Positions 1 through 8,826 of a DNA stretch of 64,000 nt are shown piece by piece (within the stretch, counting starts at the first letter, position 1; each line of letters starts with the position of its first letter). The position numbers were made by a program, and so were the translations under genes. The stretch lies in contig NZ_CP011032.1 in assembly GCF_002310815.1 (NCBI RefSeq), positions 2,830,001 through 2,894,000 of the forward strand, given 5' to 3'. Origin of the DNA: Pseudoalteromonas tunicata (GTDB lineage: Bacteria > Pseudomonadota > Gammaproteobacteria > Enterobacterales > Alteromonadaceae). The notes under the pieces were generated by a model. That model made no database searches. It had not been told where the DNA came from and saw only the letters and a list, made by a program, of their open reading frames with translations.

Positions 1-1
1 A

Positions 2-1999
2 GCAAAACAAATTTACATCACACCTCATAAGCATATGCAAAAACTAATAGTCAGCTTTGCAATGCCCAATATTGATGGTTTTTATCGCCATAAATCTGTC
101 AGCTTTTTAGCCCACATTTTAGGCTATGAAGGTCAAGGATCGCTTTATGCAATTTTAAAACAGCGCGGCTGGATCAACGGGCTTTCGGCTGGCGGTGGTA
201 TTAATGGCAGTAACTTTAAAGACTTTAATTTAAGTATTAATTTAACTGATGAAGGTGTAGCGCATTATCGCGATATTGTAGAAAGTATTTTTGCTTATCT
301 GCCGCTATTAAAAAATCCGAACGCTCATTTTGATGCGCTGTATCAGGACAAAAAAACATTATTAGATGTCGCCTTTGATAATCAAGAAAAATCACGACTG
401 CTCGATTGGATTAGCGGACTAAGTGCCAATATGCACCATTATCCTGAGCACGAATACATTAGTGGTGACTTTTTAATGCAGTGCTTTGAAAAAAATCACT
501 GGCAACAGTTATTAGCCTGGCTTACACCGCTTAATATGCGAATTGTTTTAATCGACCCTGATGTACCAACAACTGCGACCACAGCGTGGTATCACACTCC
601 CTATTCGATAGAAGATTTAAGCCCCAAATGGCTACAACAACTTGATAGAATTGCGACCCCGCAACCAGATATGGCATTGCCCGAGGTTAATCCTTACCTT
701 AAGCAAAAAATAACATTACTTGAACTCGAGTCCAAATCAGCCATTCCTCAACGCCTAATCAATGAAACAGGGTTTGAGTTTTGGTTTAAACAAGATAACC
801 AATATCGGGTAGCCAAAGGCCACTTTTATCTTGCTATCGACAGTTTAACAGCCGTAAAAGATGTTCAGCATATGGCAATGACACGGTTACTTGCTGACTT
901 ATTTATGGATAAAGTGGCTGAAGAGTTCTATCCTGCGGAACTAGCAGGTCTGAGCTATCAACTCACAACGCATCAAGGTGGTTTAACACTTCATACTTCG
1001 GGTTTATCAACAAACCAATTAGGGTTAGTGGATAAATTACTCAATCATCTATATGACGGTCGCTACAACCCACAACGCTTTGCTGAATATAAAAAACAGC
1101 TCTGTCGCCATTGGCAAAGTGGTAATCATAATAAACCCGTAAGCCAATTATTTAGCCAACTCAGCGCATCTTTATTACCTTGGAATCCTACCCCTGAAGA
1201 CTTAGCACAAGCACTTGAGCAATGTTGCTTTGCCCAATTTGAGCAGTTTTGTACTGAAATACTCAGCGAAATTCGCCTGCAAGCTTTATTACATGGCAAT
1301 TGGCAGCGCCAAGATGCTGAAAGATTCATTAACATGATATCGCTTCGTACGAAAACCAGCGCAAAAAACGCTGAATTTGCGAAACCGAATCATTATTTAA
1401 CACAGCAAACTCAGCATCGAGTATTACTTGAGCATGCAGATCATGCCCTAGTGGTTTATTTTCAGGCCGCTACCGATGAAATAAGCGAAAAAGTATCGCT
1501 AATGTGCCTTAATCATGTTGTGAGTCAAGATTACTTTCAGTATATGCGTACCGAAAAACAACTTGGCTATTTAGTCGGTACTGGTTATGCACCTCTTAAT
1601 AGCAGAGCTGGTATGGCAATGTATGTGCAATCGCCGAATTATACTGCCGATGAGCTATTAAAATTTCATAATACCTTTAGCAACAGTTATGCCGATAATA
1701 TTTTACAATTGAGTGATCTTGACTGGCATCAAATCAAGATGGGATTACTGACACAAATTCAAGAAGAAGATAAAAACTTGCGCGTACGTTCACAGCGTTA
1801 TTGGCTTAGTTTAAATAACAATGATCTTACTTTCGATATGCAAAATCGTTTGGCAACATGCTTAAATTCGTTAACAAAACAACAACTCGCTGATTTTTGT
1901 AAGCAAGTTTTTAATGTAAATAGTATAAAAATGACCCTACTTTCAGAGCAAAGCAAAAAAAATATACAAACAGTCGTGCAGCAGTCAAAGTCTCTTTGA
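2..1999 (+). CDS. M16 family (insulinase/pitrilysin-like) peptidase, C-terminal part, cut by window edge
   Basis: The reading frame is open to the first base of the window, so the first ATG at 35 is internal and the true start lies upstream. The visible 665 codons correspond to the later domains of a large M16 zinc peptidase. They include a segment of the IYITP...LIVSFAMP type, then the RGWINGLSAGGG stretch and the C-terminal block with YFQYMRTEKQLGYLVGTGY, which is highly typical of the insulysin/pitrilysin subfamily. The zinc site (HxxEH) belongs to the first domain and is not in the window. The family degrades small peptides; in Gram-negatives pitrilysin is periplasmic, but the signal peptide region is out of view. 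The gene ends with TGA. A PAS-GGDEF-EAL gene starts 57 bases later on the same strand. The family assignment is firm; the exact paralogue is not. Confidence 0.88.
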   Translation, partial: AKQIYITPHKHMQKLIVSFAMPNIDGFYRHKSVSFLAHILGYEGQGSLYAILKQRGWINGLSAGGGINGSNFKDFNLSINLTDEGVAHYRDIVESIFAYLPLLKNPNAHFDALYQDKKTLLDVAFDNQEKSRLLDWISGLSANMHHYPEHEYISGDFLMQCFEKNHWQQLLAWLTPLNMRIVLIDPDVPTTATTAWYHTPYSIEDLSPKWLQQLDRIATPQPDMALPEVNPYLKQKITLLELESKSAIPQRLINETGFEFWFKQDNQYRVAKGHFYLAIDSLTAVKDVQHMAMTRLLADLFMDKVAEEFYPAELAGLSYQLTTHQGGLTLHTSGLSTNQLGLVDKLLNHLYDGRYNPQRFAEYKKQLCRHWQSGNHNKPVSQLFSQLSASLLPWNPTPEDLAQALEQCCFAQFEQFCTEILSEIRLQALLHGNWQRQDAERFINMISLRTKTSAKNAEFAKPNHYLTQQTQHRVLLEHADHALVVYFQAATDEISEKVSLMCLNHVVSQDYFQYMRTEKQLGYLVGTGYAPLNSRAGMAMYVQSPNYTADELLKFHNTFSNSYADNILQLSDLDWHQIKMGLLTQIQEEDKNLRVRSQRYWLSLNNNDLTFDMQNRLATCLNSLTKQQLADFCKQVFNVNSIKMTLLSEQSKKNIQTVVQQSKSL

Positions 2000-2056
2000 C
2001 AGCGCTCTAGCATTCGATTAGTGTAAGCGGGCTAAAGTTAACATTTTGTAAAGTGA

Positions 2057-4294
2057 ATGCAGTCAAATACAAAAAAAGCAGTCTTAGTTACACTTTGTGC
2101 TCAATTGGCTTTAAACTCTTTTCCAACTCAGAGTCATGAAGTTAGTTTTGCCCAATCGGTGTATTTTATCCCGGCCATGCTCATTGCAATGCTGCTGCCT
2201 TTTTCGCTGCTTACTATTTATAAATTAATCCGCTCGCAAAAAAAGCTACAAATTTCTGAAGATCGACTGAAAAGCAGCTTCCTAGGCAGCGGCGATACCC
2301 TCTGGGATTGGAACATTGTTACTGGGGAGCTCACTCGAATTAACGACGGGCAGTTTTTTGAACAAGACAAAAATGTTACCACCCCACCTAATCGTAAAAA
2401 CATTCATCCGCAAGATTTACCTAAAGTTGAATTATTACTAAAACAGCATTTCTCCGGCCATACTGCTTTTTTTGAAGCCAGTTACCGCACAAAAGACAAT
2501 TTGGGTCGTTGGCGCTGGGTACTCGATCGCGGTAAAGTGATTGAAACCGATCCCCAACTAAAACCAACCCGTATGACGGGCACAGTGAAAGATATTAGTC
2601 GAATTAAATCGACCGAAGAGCGGCTTAATCTTTTTGCCAAATGTGTTGAAAACTTAAGTGATGCCATCGCTATTTGCGACCGTAACTTTAATATTATTGA
2701 TATCAATCCTAGTTTTTTGCGTTTTTTTGGTAAACAACGCGATCATTACATTAATAAGCCATTTAAGCTGCATGGCTATAAAGAAAGCTATATTGAAAAA
2801 TTAAAAACATTTTTACTCGACAAAGGCCATTGGCAAGAAGAGCTTAAACTTCCAAATGAAAACAAAGAGTTGATGCCAATCGATTTATCAATCGATGTAG
2901 TTAAAAACAGTACAGGCAAAGTCACTCATTTTGTAGTGCTTTATTCTGATATTAGTGAACGTAAAAAAGCAGAGTCCGAATTACAGCGTCTTTCGAATCG
3001 CGACCGCCTCACTGGCTTGCCAAACCGAAACTTATTTTTCACGAACTTAAAAAAATTGGGCGCACAAAAGTGTCACCATGCTCTTTTAGTATTTGATTTA
3101 GATAACTTTAAAAAAATTAATGACTCACTAGGCCATCAGCTCGGTGATATGTTGCTGTGCCGTTTAGCAAATCGTTTAATTAAATTAACTCGCCAGCAAG
3201 ATAGTTTTTATCGTTTGGGTGGTGATGAATTTGCTTTGGTGATAGTAGGCACTAACGATATTCATAAAATCACCTCGACTGCCAAAGAGTTTTTACATGA
3301 AATCACTCAACCCTTTCACATGGCTGGCCACGAGTTAGTAATTACCTCGAGTGTTGGGGTGGTATTGTTTCCTGAAGATGGTAATACCCCCGAAATCTTG
3401 TTAAAAAATGCCGATACCGCGATGTATCACGCTAAACAACAAGGCAACCGGTATTTATTCTTCAACGACACCATGAATCGCCAAGCGGTAAAAAGACTGC
3501 AAATAGAAAACTTAATGCGTTTTGGTTTAAAAGAAGATCATTTTTGTGTTTATTATCAACCTAAAATGAATACCGAAACCAACGAATTAGTAGGGATGGA
3601 GGCCTTGGTACGCTTTATTACACCTAACAAAGGTTTGATAAGCCCCGCGCAATTTATTCCTATCGCAGAAGAAACAGGCCAGATAATTGAAATTGGCGAA
3701 GTGGTGCTTGATAAAGCATGCGCCGATGTTAAACGCTGGTTAAACAAAGGCTTATTTAGTGGTCGAGTGGCCGTTAATCTCTCAGCTAAGCAGTTTGCTT
3801 TACCTGACTTAACTGCTCGTATTGATGCCATACTACAAAAACACAGTTTACCGTCTTATTTCTTAGAGCTTGAAATTACGGAAGGCACCGTAATGGATGA
3901 TCCCAAAGAAGCTATTGCCATTATGAAATCTCTCAGTGCCAGAGGAATTCATTTAGCCATGGATGACTTTGGTACGGGTTATTCCTCTTTGGCTTATTTA
4001 AAACAATTTCCACTCAATACCCTAAAAGTAGATAAAGCATTTATCGATGATATGTCGACTGAACGTGGCCGTAACATGGTTGATTCAATTGTGACTATCG
4101 CTCACAACTTAGATTTATCTGTGGTCGCTGAAGGAGTTGAATACGCAGAGCAAGTACACATTCTAAGTGAACTCAATTGTGAGACAATTCAAGGTTATTA
4201 TTATTCTAAACCACTTTCAGCTGAACACTTTGAGCAATTTTTAGAAAAGCAACAGGGCCGCCAAACCAATAAACTGACCCTAGTTAAAAGCTAA
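2057..4294 (+). CDS. membrane PAS-PAS-GGDEF-EAL protein (cyclic di-GMP synthesis/breakdown)
   Basis: This 745-residue protein has a hydrophobic N-terminus (residues about 8-25), a second membrane segment at about 35-57, and PAS-like regions at about 68-185 and 190-305. A diguanylate cyclase domain carries GGDEF at 388-392, and an EAL phosphodiesterase domain has EAL at 515-517, ELEITEG and DDFGTGYSSL. Both signature sites look intact. An RxxD motif (R379-D382) lies exactly five residues before GGDEF, the position of the product-inhibition I-site. The sequence therefore allows either or both activities; which one dominates cannot be told. The protein probably senses a signal through its PAS domains at the inner membrane and tunes the motile-to-sessile switch, but this is inferred from the family. 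The ATG at 2057 has only a weak ribosome binding site. Confidence 0.92.
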   Translation: MQSNTKKAVLVTLCAQLALNSFPTQSHEVSFAQSVYFIPAMLIAMLLPFSLLTIYKLIRSQKKLQISEDRLKSSFLGSGDTLWDWNIVTGELTRINDGQFFEQDKNVTTPPNRKNIHPQDLPKVELLLKQHFSGHTAFFEASYRTKDNLGRWRWVLDRGKVIETDPQLKPTRMTGTVKDISRIKSTEERLNLFAKCVENLSDAIAICDRNFNIIDINPSFLRFFGKQRDHYINKPFKLHGYKESYIEKLKTFLLDKGHWQEELKLPNENKELMPIDLSIDVVKNSTGKVTHFVVLYSDISERKKAESELQRLSNRDRLTGLPNRNLFFTNLKKLGAQKCHHALLVFDLDNFKKINDSLGHQLGDMLLCRLANRLIKLTRQQDSFYRLGGDEFALVIVGTNDIHKITSTAKEFLHEITQPFHMAGHELVITSSVGVVLFPEDGNTPEILLKNADTAMYHAKQQGNRYLFFNDTMNRQAVKRLQIENLMRFGLKEDHFCVYYQPKMNTETNELVGMEALVRFITPNKGLISPAQFIPIAEETGQIIEIGEVVLDKACADVKRWLNKGLFSGRVAVNLSAKQFALPDLTARIDAILQKHSLPSYFLELEITEGTVMDDPKEAIAIMKSLSARGIHLAMDDFGTGYSSLAYLKQFPLNTLKVDKAFIDDMSTERGRNMVDSIVTIAHNLDLSVVAEGVEYAEQVHILSELNCETIQGYYYSKPLSAEHFEQFLEKQQGRQTNKLTLVKS

Positions 4295-4306
4295 TAACGC
4301 CAAGCG

Positions 4307-4501
4307 TTAAGCTGTTAAAACTGAGCGATTCTGGCCAAGAGCGCGCAGCAGTGCTCGTCGATAATGAACATTAAATAAATACACTGCAATTGGCCCTACC
4401 AGCGCACCAATAATCAACCAGCGCTTAACTGGCATACCTTTTTTCAACGCAAGTACACTCAGTAGCAACGCAAAGACCAAACTGACTAACAGAATCAACA
4501 T
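4307..4501 (-). CDS. small two-helix membrane protein, unknown function
   Basis: A 64-residue protein with two predicted membrane helices (about 2-18 and 28-45) separated by a basic KKGMPVKRW loop, and a basic C-terminal tail containing RRALLRALGQNR. I do not recognise a family. It is convergent with the GGDEF-EAL gene (12 bases between the stop codons) and lies downstream of fadJ on the same strand, separated from it by a terminator-like hairpin. A small 6-bp stem (4295-4309) overlaps its stop codon. The membrane pattern and the absence of any competing ORF support it as a real gene, but no function can be given. Confidence 0.6.
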   Translation of the reverse strand: MLILLVSLVFALLLSVLALKKGMPVKRWLIIGALVGPIAVYLFNVHYRRALLRALGQNRSVLTA

Positions 4502-4553
4502 AGAAATCCGTGAAAAAGCTAAGCAATAAAAATAGGCGGGCAGTATATAGATA

Positions 4554-4594
4554 AAAAATGGTTAAATATACAACAAATATAAATAACCATTTTT
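4554..4594 (-). terminator. terminator-like hairpin after fadJ
   Basis: Inverted repeat AAAAATGGTTA (4554-4564) / TAACCATTTTT (4584-4594) with a 19-base AT-rich loop. Read on the minus strand it ends in a T-run, as expected for an intrinsic terminator of the fadIJ transcript, whose last stop codon is at 4611. The long loop lowers confidence. Confidence 0.55.
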
Positions 4595-4610
4595 CAGTTT
4601 TTCGCGAAGA

Positions 4611-6713
4611 TTAACGATAACAGGTTTTATTTTCAGCCATAGTTACGAGCGCTTCTGCTGGGGTAAATGCAGGATTTTGCTCGGCAAAAGTTGCTAACCG
4701 TGACGCGAGATGACTCGCCCCTAGTTTATCAATATAACTAAATGGACCACCTAAAAACGGAGGGAAACCAATACCAAAAATCGCGCCAATATCACCATCA
4801 CGCGCACTTGCAACAATGCCTTCATCTAAACAGCGTGCAGCTTCGTTAAGCATTTGGCTTACGCAGCGCTCAGCGATTTCTTCAAGATTAAGTTTTGGTG
4901 ATACTTGTACACCAAGTAACTCATAGATTGATTCATCGACTTTTTTGTCTTTTTTACCGTAGAGGTAAAAGCCTTGGCCAGTTTTGCGACCCAAACGTTT
5001 TGCTGAAATTAAACGCGAGAATGCATCCGGCGCTTTAAAACGCTCACCTAGCTCAACTTCAAGGATTGGCGCTATTTTAGAACCAATATCAATCCCTACT
5101 TCATCTAATAATGTCAGCGGCCCAACAGGGAAGCCAAACTCCACTAATGCTTGGTCAATCTTTTCAATTGGTTCACCAGCTAACAGTAAATTAGCAGCTT
5201 CATTAATATAAGGCGCTAAAATACGATTGACGTAAAAACCCGCTTTGTCTTTAACTACAATTGGTGTTTTACCTTGTTTACGTGCAAAGCTCACCACTTT
5301 TGCAATCACGGCTTCGCTAGTACCGGCATGGGGAATGACTTCGACTAATGGCATTTTTTCTACTGGCGAAAAATAATGCAGTCCAATCACATTTTCAGGT
5401 CGGCTCGCATTAGCAGCTATTTGATGAATTGGTAACGATGAGGTATTACTTGCAAAAATTGTGTGCTCATTGGTATTGGCTTCAATGTCTGCAACCATCG
5501 CTTGTTTCAACGTTAAATCTTCAAAAACCGCTTCAATGGCAATTTGAGTATGTTTAAAACCAACATAATCTGTACCGCCTGTAATACGGTTCATTTGTAG
5601 CTGCAACTGTGCTTGCGTTAAGATTCGGCGCTGCTGTTTTTTCGATAAAATCTTGTAGCTGTAATTCATCGCTTTAGTGATGCCCTCAGCAGCGACATCT
5701 TTAATACGCACTCTTGCATTAGCTTTGCAGGCACTGACATGGGCAATACCTGCGCCCATCAAACCACCGCCTAATACAGCAACATGGGTGACAGGTGTTT
5801 TTTCTGGAGTTTGCCACTCTTTTTTCATTTCAGTGGTGGCAAAGAAAATTCCGCGTAATGCTTTAGATTGACTGCTCATACATAAATCAGCAAAACCATC
5901 AGCTTCTACTTGGTAAGCACCTGCGGTATCCATTTCAACACTGGCACGAATGGCTTTGATAATGGCATACGGTGCCGGATAATGGCCGCCAGTTTTCTTG
6001 GTGACATTTTCGGCCGCTTTTTTGAAAATGATGTTACGACCAAATGGGTTACCTTCAAGCAACTGACTGATCTTATCTAGCTTAGGTTTAGCCGCTTTTG
6101 CTTTACCCTTGGTAGCTTGAGAAATAGCGGTAGCAAGTAAAATACTGTGTGGCACACATTGGTTCACTAAACCGGCTTTTAATGCCTGCTTTGCGCGCAC
6201 TTGTTTACCTGTCAATGTCCACTCTAATGCTTTTTGAATACCCACTAGTTTCGGTAGTCTTTGGGTACCGCCACCACCGGGCAATAGGCCAAGTTGAACT
6301 TCTGGCAAACCTAATTTAGTAATGTCTGCATCAGAACAAACACGGTAATCACAGGCAAGTGCAAATTCTAAACCACCGCCTAATGTCGCACCATGTAAAG
6401 CAGCGACGGTGGTGAATGGCATTTTTGCCATCTCGGCAAAGACACTGTGACAGGTTTTTGATAAATAAAGTGCATCATCACGGGTTTTTGCATCATCAAG
6501 CATTTTAATATCAGCACCAGCAATAAAGTTATCTTTTTTACCGCTGATAAATACTAACCCTTTAACACGCTCTGATAAGGCTTGCTGTAGGATTGCGTTA
6601 AGCTCATCGACAAAGCTTGCACGCAAGGTATTCATTTTTTCGCCTGGCACATCGATAGTTACAACACCAATAGCGTTATCATGTAATTCAAGACTAAATA
6701 CAGAATCCGTCAT
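4611..6713 (-). CDS. fadJ: fatty acid oxidation complex subunit alpha FadJ
   Basis: A 700-residue bifunctional protein. The N-terminal enoyl-CoA hydratase/isomerase domain (about 1-190) has the GATLGGGLEFALACDYRV block. A 3-hydroxyacyl-CoA dehydrogenase with the Rossmann motif LGGGLMGAGIAHVSA begins near residue 310, followed by the dehydrogenase C-terminal domains. It catalyses hydration and NAD-dependent oxidation steps of beta-oxidation, together with the thiolase FadI. I place the start at 6713 ([10 protein letters not shown]), not at the upstream ATG at 6761. The ATG at 6713 overlaps the fadI stop as TAATG, and the 16 extra residues of the longer version (MCCWWFRCC...) do not resemble the family. 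Translational coupling to fadI is likely. FadJ rather than FadB is preferred because the order is thiolase first, then alpha subunit, as in fadIJ. Confidence 0.93.
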   Translation of the reverse strand: MTDSVFSLELHDNAIGVVTIDVPGEKMNTLRASFVDELNAILQQALSERVKGLVFISGKKDNFIAGADIKMLDDAKTRDDALYLSKTCHSVFAEMAKMPFTTVAALHGATLGGGLEFALACDYRVCSDADITKLGLPEVQLGLLPGGGGTQRLPKLVGIQKALEWTLTGKQVRAKQALKAGLVNQCVPHSILLATAISQATKGKAKAAKPKLDKISQLLEGNPFGRNIIFKKAAENVTKKTGGHYPAPYAIIKAIRASVEMDTAGAYQVEADGFADLCMSSQSKALRGIFFATTEMKKEWQTPEKTPVTHVAVLGGGLMGAGIAHVSACKANARVRIKDVAAEGITKAMNYSYKILSKKQQRRILTQAQLQLQMNRITGGTDYVGFKHTQIAIEAVFEDLTLKQAMVADIEANTNEHTIFASNTSSLPIHQIAANASRPENVIGLHYFSPVEKMPLVEVIPHAGTSEAVIAKVVSFARKQGKTPIVVKDKAGFYVNRILAPYINEAANLLLAGEPIEKIDQALVEFGFPVGPLTLLDEVGIDIGSKIAPILEVELGERFKAPDAFSRLISAKRLGRKTGQGFYLYGKKDKKVDESIYELLGVQVSPKLNLEEIAERCVSQMLNEAARCLDEGIVASARDGDIGAIFGIGFPPFLGGPFSYIDKLGASHLASRLATFAEQNPAFTPAEALVTMAENKTCYR

Positions 6714-8020
6714 TATTCGACCTCCAATACAAACGCAGCACCTAAACCACCAGCAGCACATGCGGTTGTCAATGCTAAACCACCACCTCTACGTTTTAAT
6801 TCATGTAAACTTTGCGTAATTAAACGTGCACCTGTAGCCGCAAATGGATGACCATAAGCAAGCGACCCACCGTTAACGTTAAATTTAGCCATATCGATAG
6901 AACCAATTGCTTTACTCAAACCAATTTCTTTGGCGAACTTCTCTGATTCAAACATTTTCATATTGGCCAGAGTTTGCGCTGCAAATGCTTCGTGCATTTC
7001 AATTAAATCTAAATCAGCTAACTCAATACCAGCACGGCGTAGTGCGATTGGTGTTGAGTGCGCAGGCCCCATCAACATATCATCGTGTACACCAATGGCA
7101 CTAAATGCAAAGCTGCGGATATAACCTAAAATTGGGTATCCCAATGCTTTTGCTTTTGACTCACTCATCATCAGTACCGCAGCAGCACCATCGGTTAATG
7201 GCGTTGCATTTGCAGCAGTAACGGAACCATGTTGGCGATCGAACACTGGGCGTAACTTGGCATAACCTTCAAGTGTTGAATTGTGACGAATGTTGTTATC
7301 TTGTTCTAAAAAAGTTTTGTAGGGTGCAACATGAGCTGTCATTACTTCTTCTTTAAAGTAACCATCTTGCCATGCTTTACTCGCAAGTGTATGCGAGCGA
7401 TGCGCTAAAGCATCTTGATCGGCGCGGCTAATACTATGAGTTTTAGCCATTTGCTCCGCAGTTTGCCCCATCGAAAGTCCTGTTGAATATTCAGCAACAG
7501 CCGGTGGTACTGGCAGTAAATCTTTTAAACGTAGTTTTGAAAAAATCTTAAGTTTGTCACCAAAAGTACGCGCTTTAGTTAAATCAACCAACGAGCCAGC
7601 TAATTTTTTACTGACACCAATCGGGAGTACGGATGAAGAGTCAGCCCCACCTGCCACGGCAACATTCACCGAACCTGCCATGATTGATTCTGTAACATTG
7701 GCTATCGCTTGAAAACTTGTCGCGCACGCACGTGAAACTGAATAGGCATCAACACTTACGGGCATACCTGTACCGAGTACAATTTCACGGGCAATATTTG
7801 GCGCTTCAGGCATTTGCACTACTTGACCAAAAACCAATTGGTCAATTTCATTGCGGTCAAAATTCAGACGCTCTAGCATTTCATTTACGACTAGCTTTCC
7901 TAAATCAAGCGCAGATACATGATGAAAATACGTTGCTTGTTTTGCAAACGGTGTGCGTAAACCACTTACGATTGCAATACGGTCGCCTTGGGCTGTTCTT
8001 AGTTTTATTTGCTCAGACAT
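6713..8020 (-). CDS. fadI: acetyl-CoA C-acyltransferase (3-ketoacyl-CoA thiolase) FadI
   Basis: A 435-residue thiolase that cleaves 3-ketoacyl-CoA with CoA in the last step of beta-oxidation. The active-site cysteine is in [11 protein letters not shown]. The C-terminal signatures [17 protein letters not shown] and the second cysteine in [10 protein letters not shown] are all present. The length fits FadI (about 436) rather than the shorter FadA (about 390). A good Shine-Dalgarno (AGAGGA) precedes the ATG at 8020. A FadR-like palindrome lies 18-32 bases upstream of the start codon, suggesting repression in the absence of long-chain acyl-CoA. The gene is first in the fadI-fadJ operon. Confidence 0.95.
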   Translation of the reverse strand: MSEQIKLRTAQGDRIAIVSGLRTPFAKQATYFHHVSALDLGKLVVNEMLERLNFDRNEIDQLVFGQVVQMPEAPNIAREIVLGTGMPVSVDAYSVSRACATSFQAIANVTESIMAGSVNVAVAGGADSSSVLPIGVSKKLAGSLVDLTKARTFGDKLKIFSKLRLKDLLPVPPAVAEYSTGLSMGQTAEQMAKTHSISRADQDALAHRSHTLASKAWQDGYFKEEVMTAHVAPYKTFLEQDNNIRHNSTLEGYAKLRPVFDRQHGSVTAANATPLTDGAAAVLMMSESKAKALGYPILGYIRSFAFSAIGVHDDMLMGPAHSTPIALRRAGIELADLDLIEMHEAFAAQTLANMKMFESEKFAKEIGLSKAIGSIDMAKFNVNGGSLAYGHPFAATGARLITQSLHELKRRGGGLALTTACAAGGLGAAFVLEVE

Positions 8021-8037
8021 AATAATTCCTCTTGGTA

Positions 8038-8052
8038 CAGGTCTGACCTGTT
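8038..8052 (-). promoter_or_regulatory. FadR-like operator in front of fadIJ
   Basis: The 15-base palindrome ACAGGTC-T-GACCTGT is perfect around a single central base. It closely resembles the known FadR consensus core (TGGTCNGACCA). It lies between the fadI ribosome binding site and the region where a promoter is expected, a position suited to repression. The link to FadR is inferred from the motif and the target gene; no fadR gene is in the window. Confidence 0.7.
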
Positions 8053-8338
8053 AAAGTTGCTTTGATTCTAAACAACCCTGTTTTTTTTGCCAACCATTGT
8101 TTTCATTTAATCAGTCAAATTTAGCAGTAAAACCAAACAATAGTGGGATAACGGCTTATTTTTTCAATTAAAACGTTCAGCAGTGTTTCTTTCTAACAAT
8201 AAACGCTGGCTTACTTGGTGCAAATTTACAAAGAAAGACTGATAAAACTGGGCGATTACAAAACTTAACGATTTTATGCTTTTGAGTTTCAAATTTTTCG
8301 GTAACACTTAAAAAAACAATAATGAAATGGAGGACATC
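8053..8338. other. intergenic region between divergent fadI and the small gene at 8339
   Basis: AT-rich, divergent upstream region. Apart from the FadR-like palindrome just before it and the Shine-Dalgarno of the next gene at its end (8329-8333), I see no clear promoter pair, hairpin or ORF. Promoters for both flanking genes must lie here, but I cannot place them with confidence. Confidence 0.5.
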
Positions 8339-8560
8339 ATGAGCCTAAAACTCAGTCAATATATTAAACAACAACTTGGAAAAGAATGGAGTATGAGTAA
8401 AGTTGAAGCTTATACCCAAGGTGCTCTTAGCAAACGCACAGCCAACAACTGGTATCATGGTGAAAAAAGAGCTTTATTAGAATTATTAGTTGAAGGTATA
8501 AAACATCAACAAATGTCGCAATTGCATAACGAAACAACTGAACTGTCACAATTAAAGTAA
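8339..8560 (+). CDS. small hypothetical protein, 73 residues
   Basis: I start this protein at 8339 (MSLKLSQYIKQQ) rather than at the in-frame ATG at 8327. A perfect GGAGG (8329-8333) lies five bases before 8339 and would be inside the longer version. The protein is short, hydrophilic and rich in Lys, Gln and Leu. It shows a helix-rich pattern with AYTQGALSKRTANNWYHGEKRALLELLVEGIKH in its middle, and the S-K-R-T-A-N-N-W stretch would suit a DNA-binding helix-turn-helix. That is only an impression, and I do not recognise a family. It is followed by a hairpin with a T-run, so it may be a single-gene transcript. Confidence 0.65.
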   Translation: MSLKLSQYIKQQLGKEWSMSKVEAYTQGALSKRTANNWYHGEKRALLELLVEGIKHQQMSQLHNETTELSQLK

Positions 8561-8653
8561 ATTGCTGCATCGCGTGAAGTCCGACAAAGACTTAACCTGC
8601 TTTACTCTTGCAAGTGCAATATTGCGATTAAAAAAGTCTATAAAATAACAAAT

Positions 8654-8692
8654 TAGCGTTAAATACTCTGGCTCTTACAAGTATTAACGTTA
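8654..8692 (+). terminator. possible terminator after the small gene
   Basis: Imperfect inverted repeat (left arm 8654-8667 around GCGTTAAATACT, right arm 8680-8692 AGTATTAACGTTA, one bulge) followed directly by TTTTTACC. It could end the transcript of the 73-residue gene and separate it from the MoxR operon. Confidence 0.45.
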
Positions 8693-8826
8693 TTTTTACC
8701 CCTTTCGCCCATTTATTTATCATTACAACTTGTTTTAAATAAAAATGAACCTTATATCTGTCTTAGTGTCTCAATGGGGCAAAATGTTCCTAAATAGCAA
8801 TAATAGACAAAGGATTTATTTTAGTT

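Noticed and set aside
4295..4309. Small hairpin TAACGC-caa-GCGTTA between the convergent GGDEF-EAL and small membrane protein genes
   Set aside because: A 6-bp stem with a 3-base loop and no T-run overlaps a stop codon. This is too weak to call a terminator.
6714..6761. N-terminal extension of FadJ beginning MCCWWFRCC
   Set aside because: It lies in the fadI coding region in another frame and does not resemble FadJ. The ATG at 6713, coupled to the fadI stop, fits the family.
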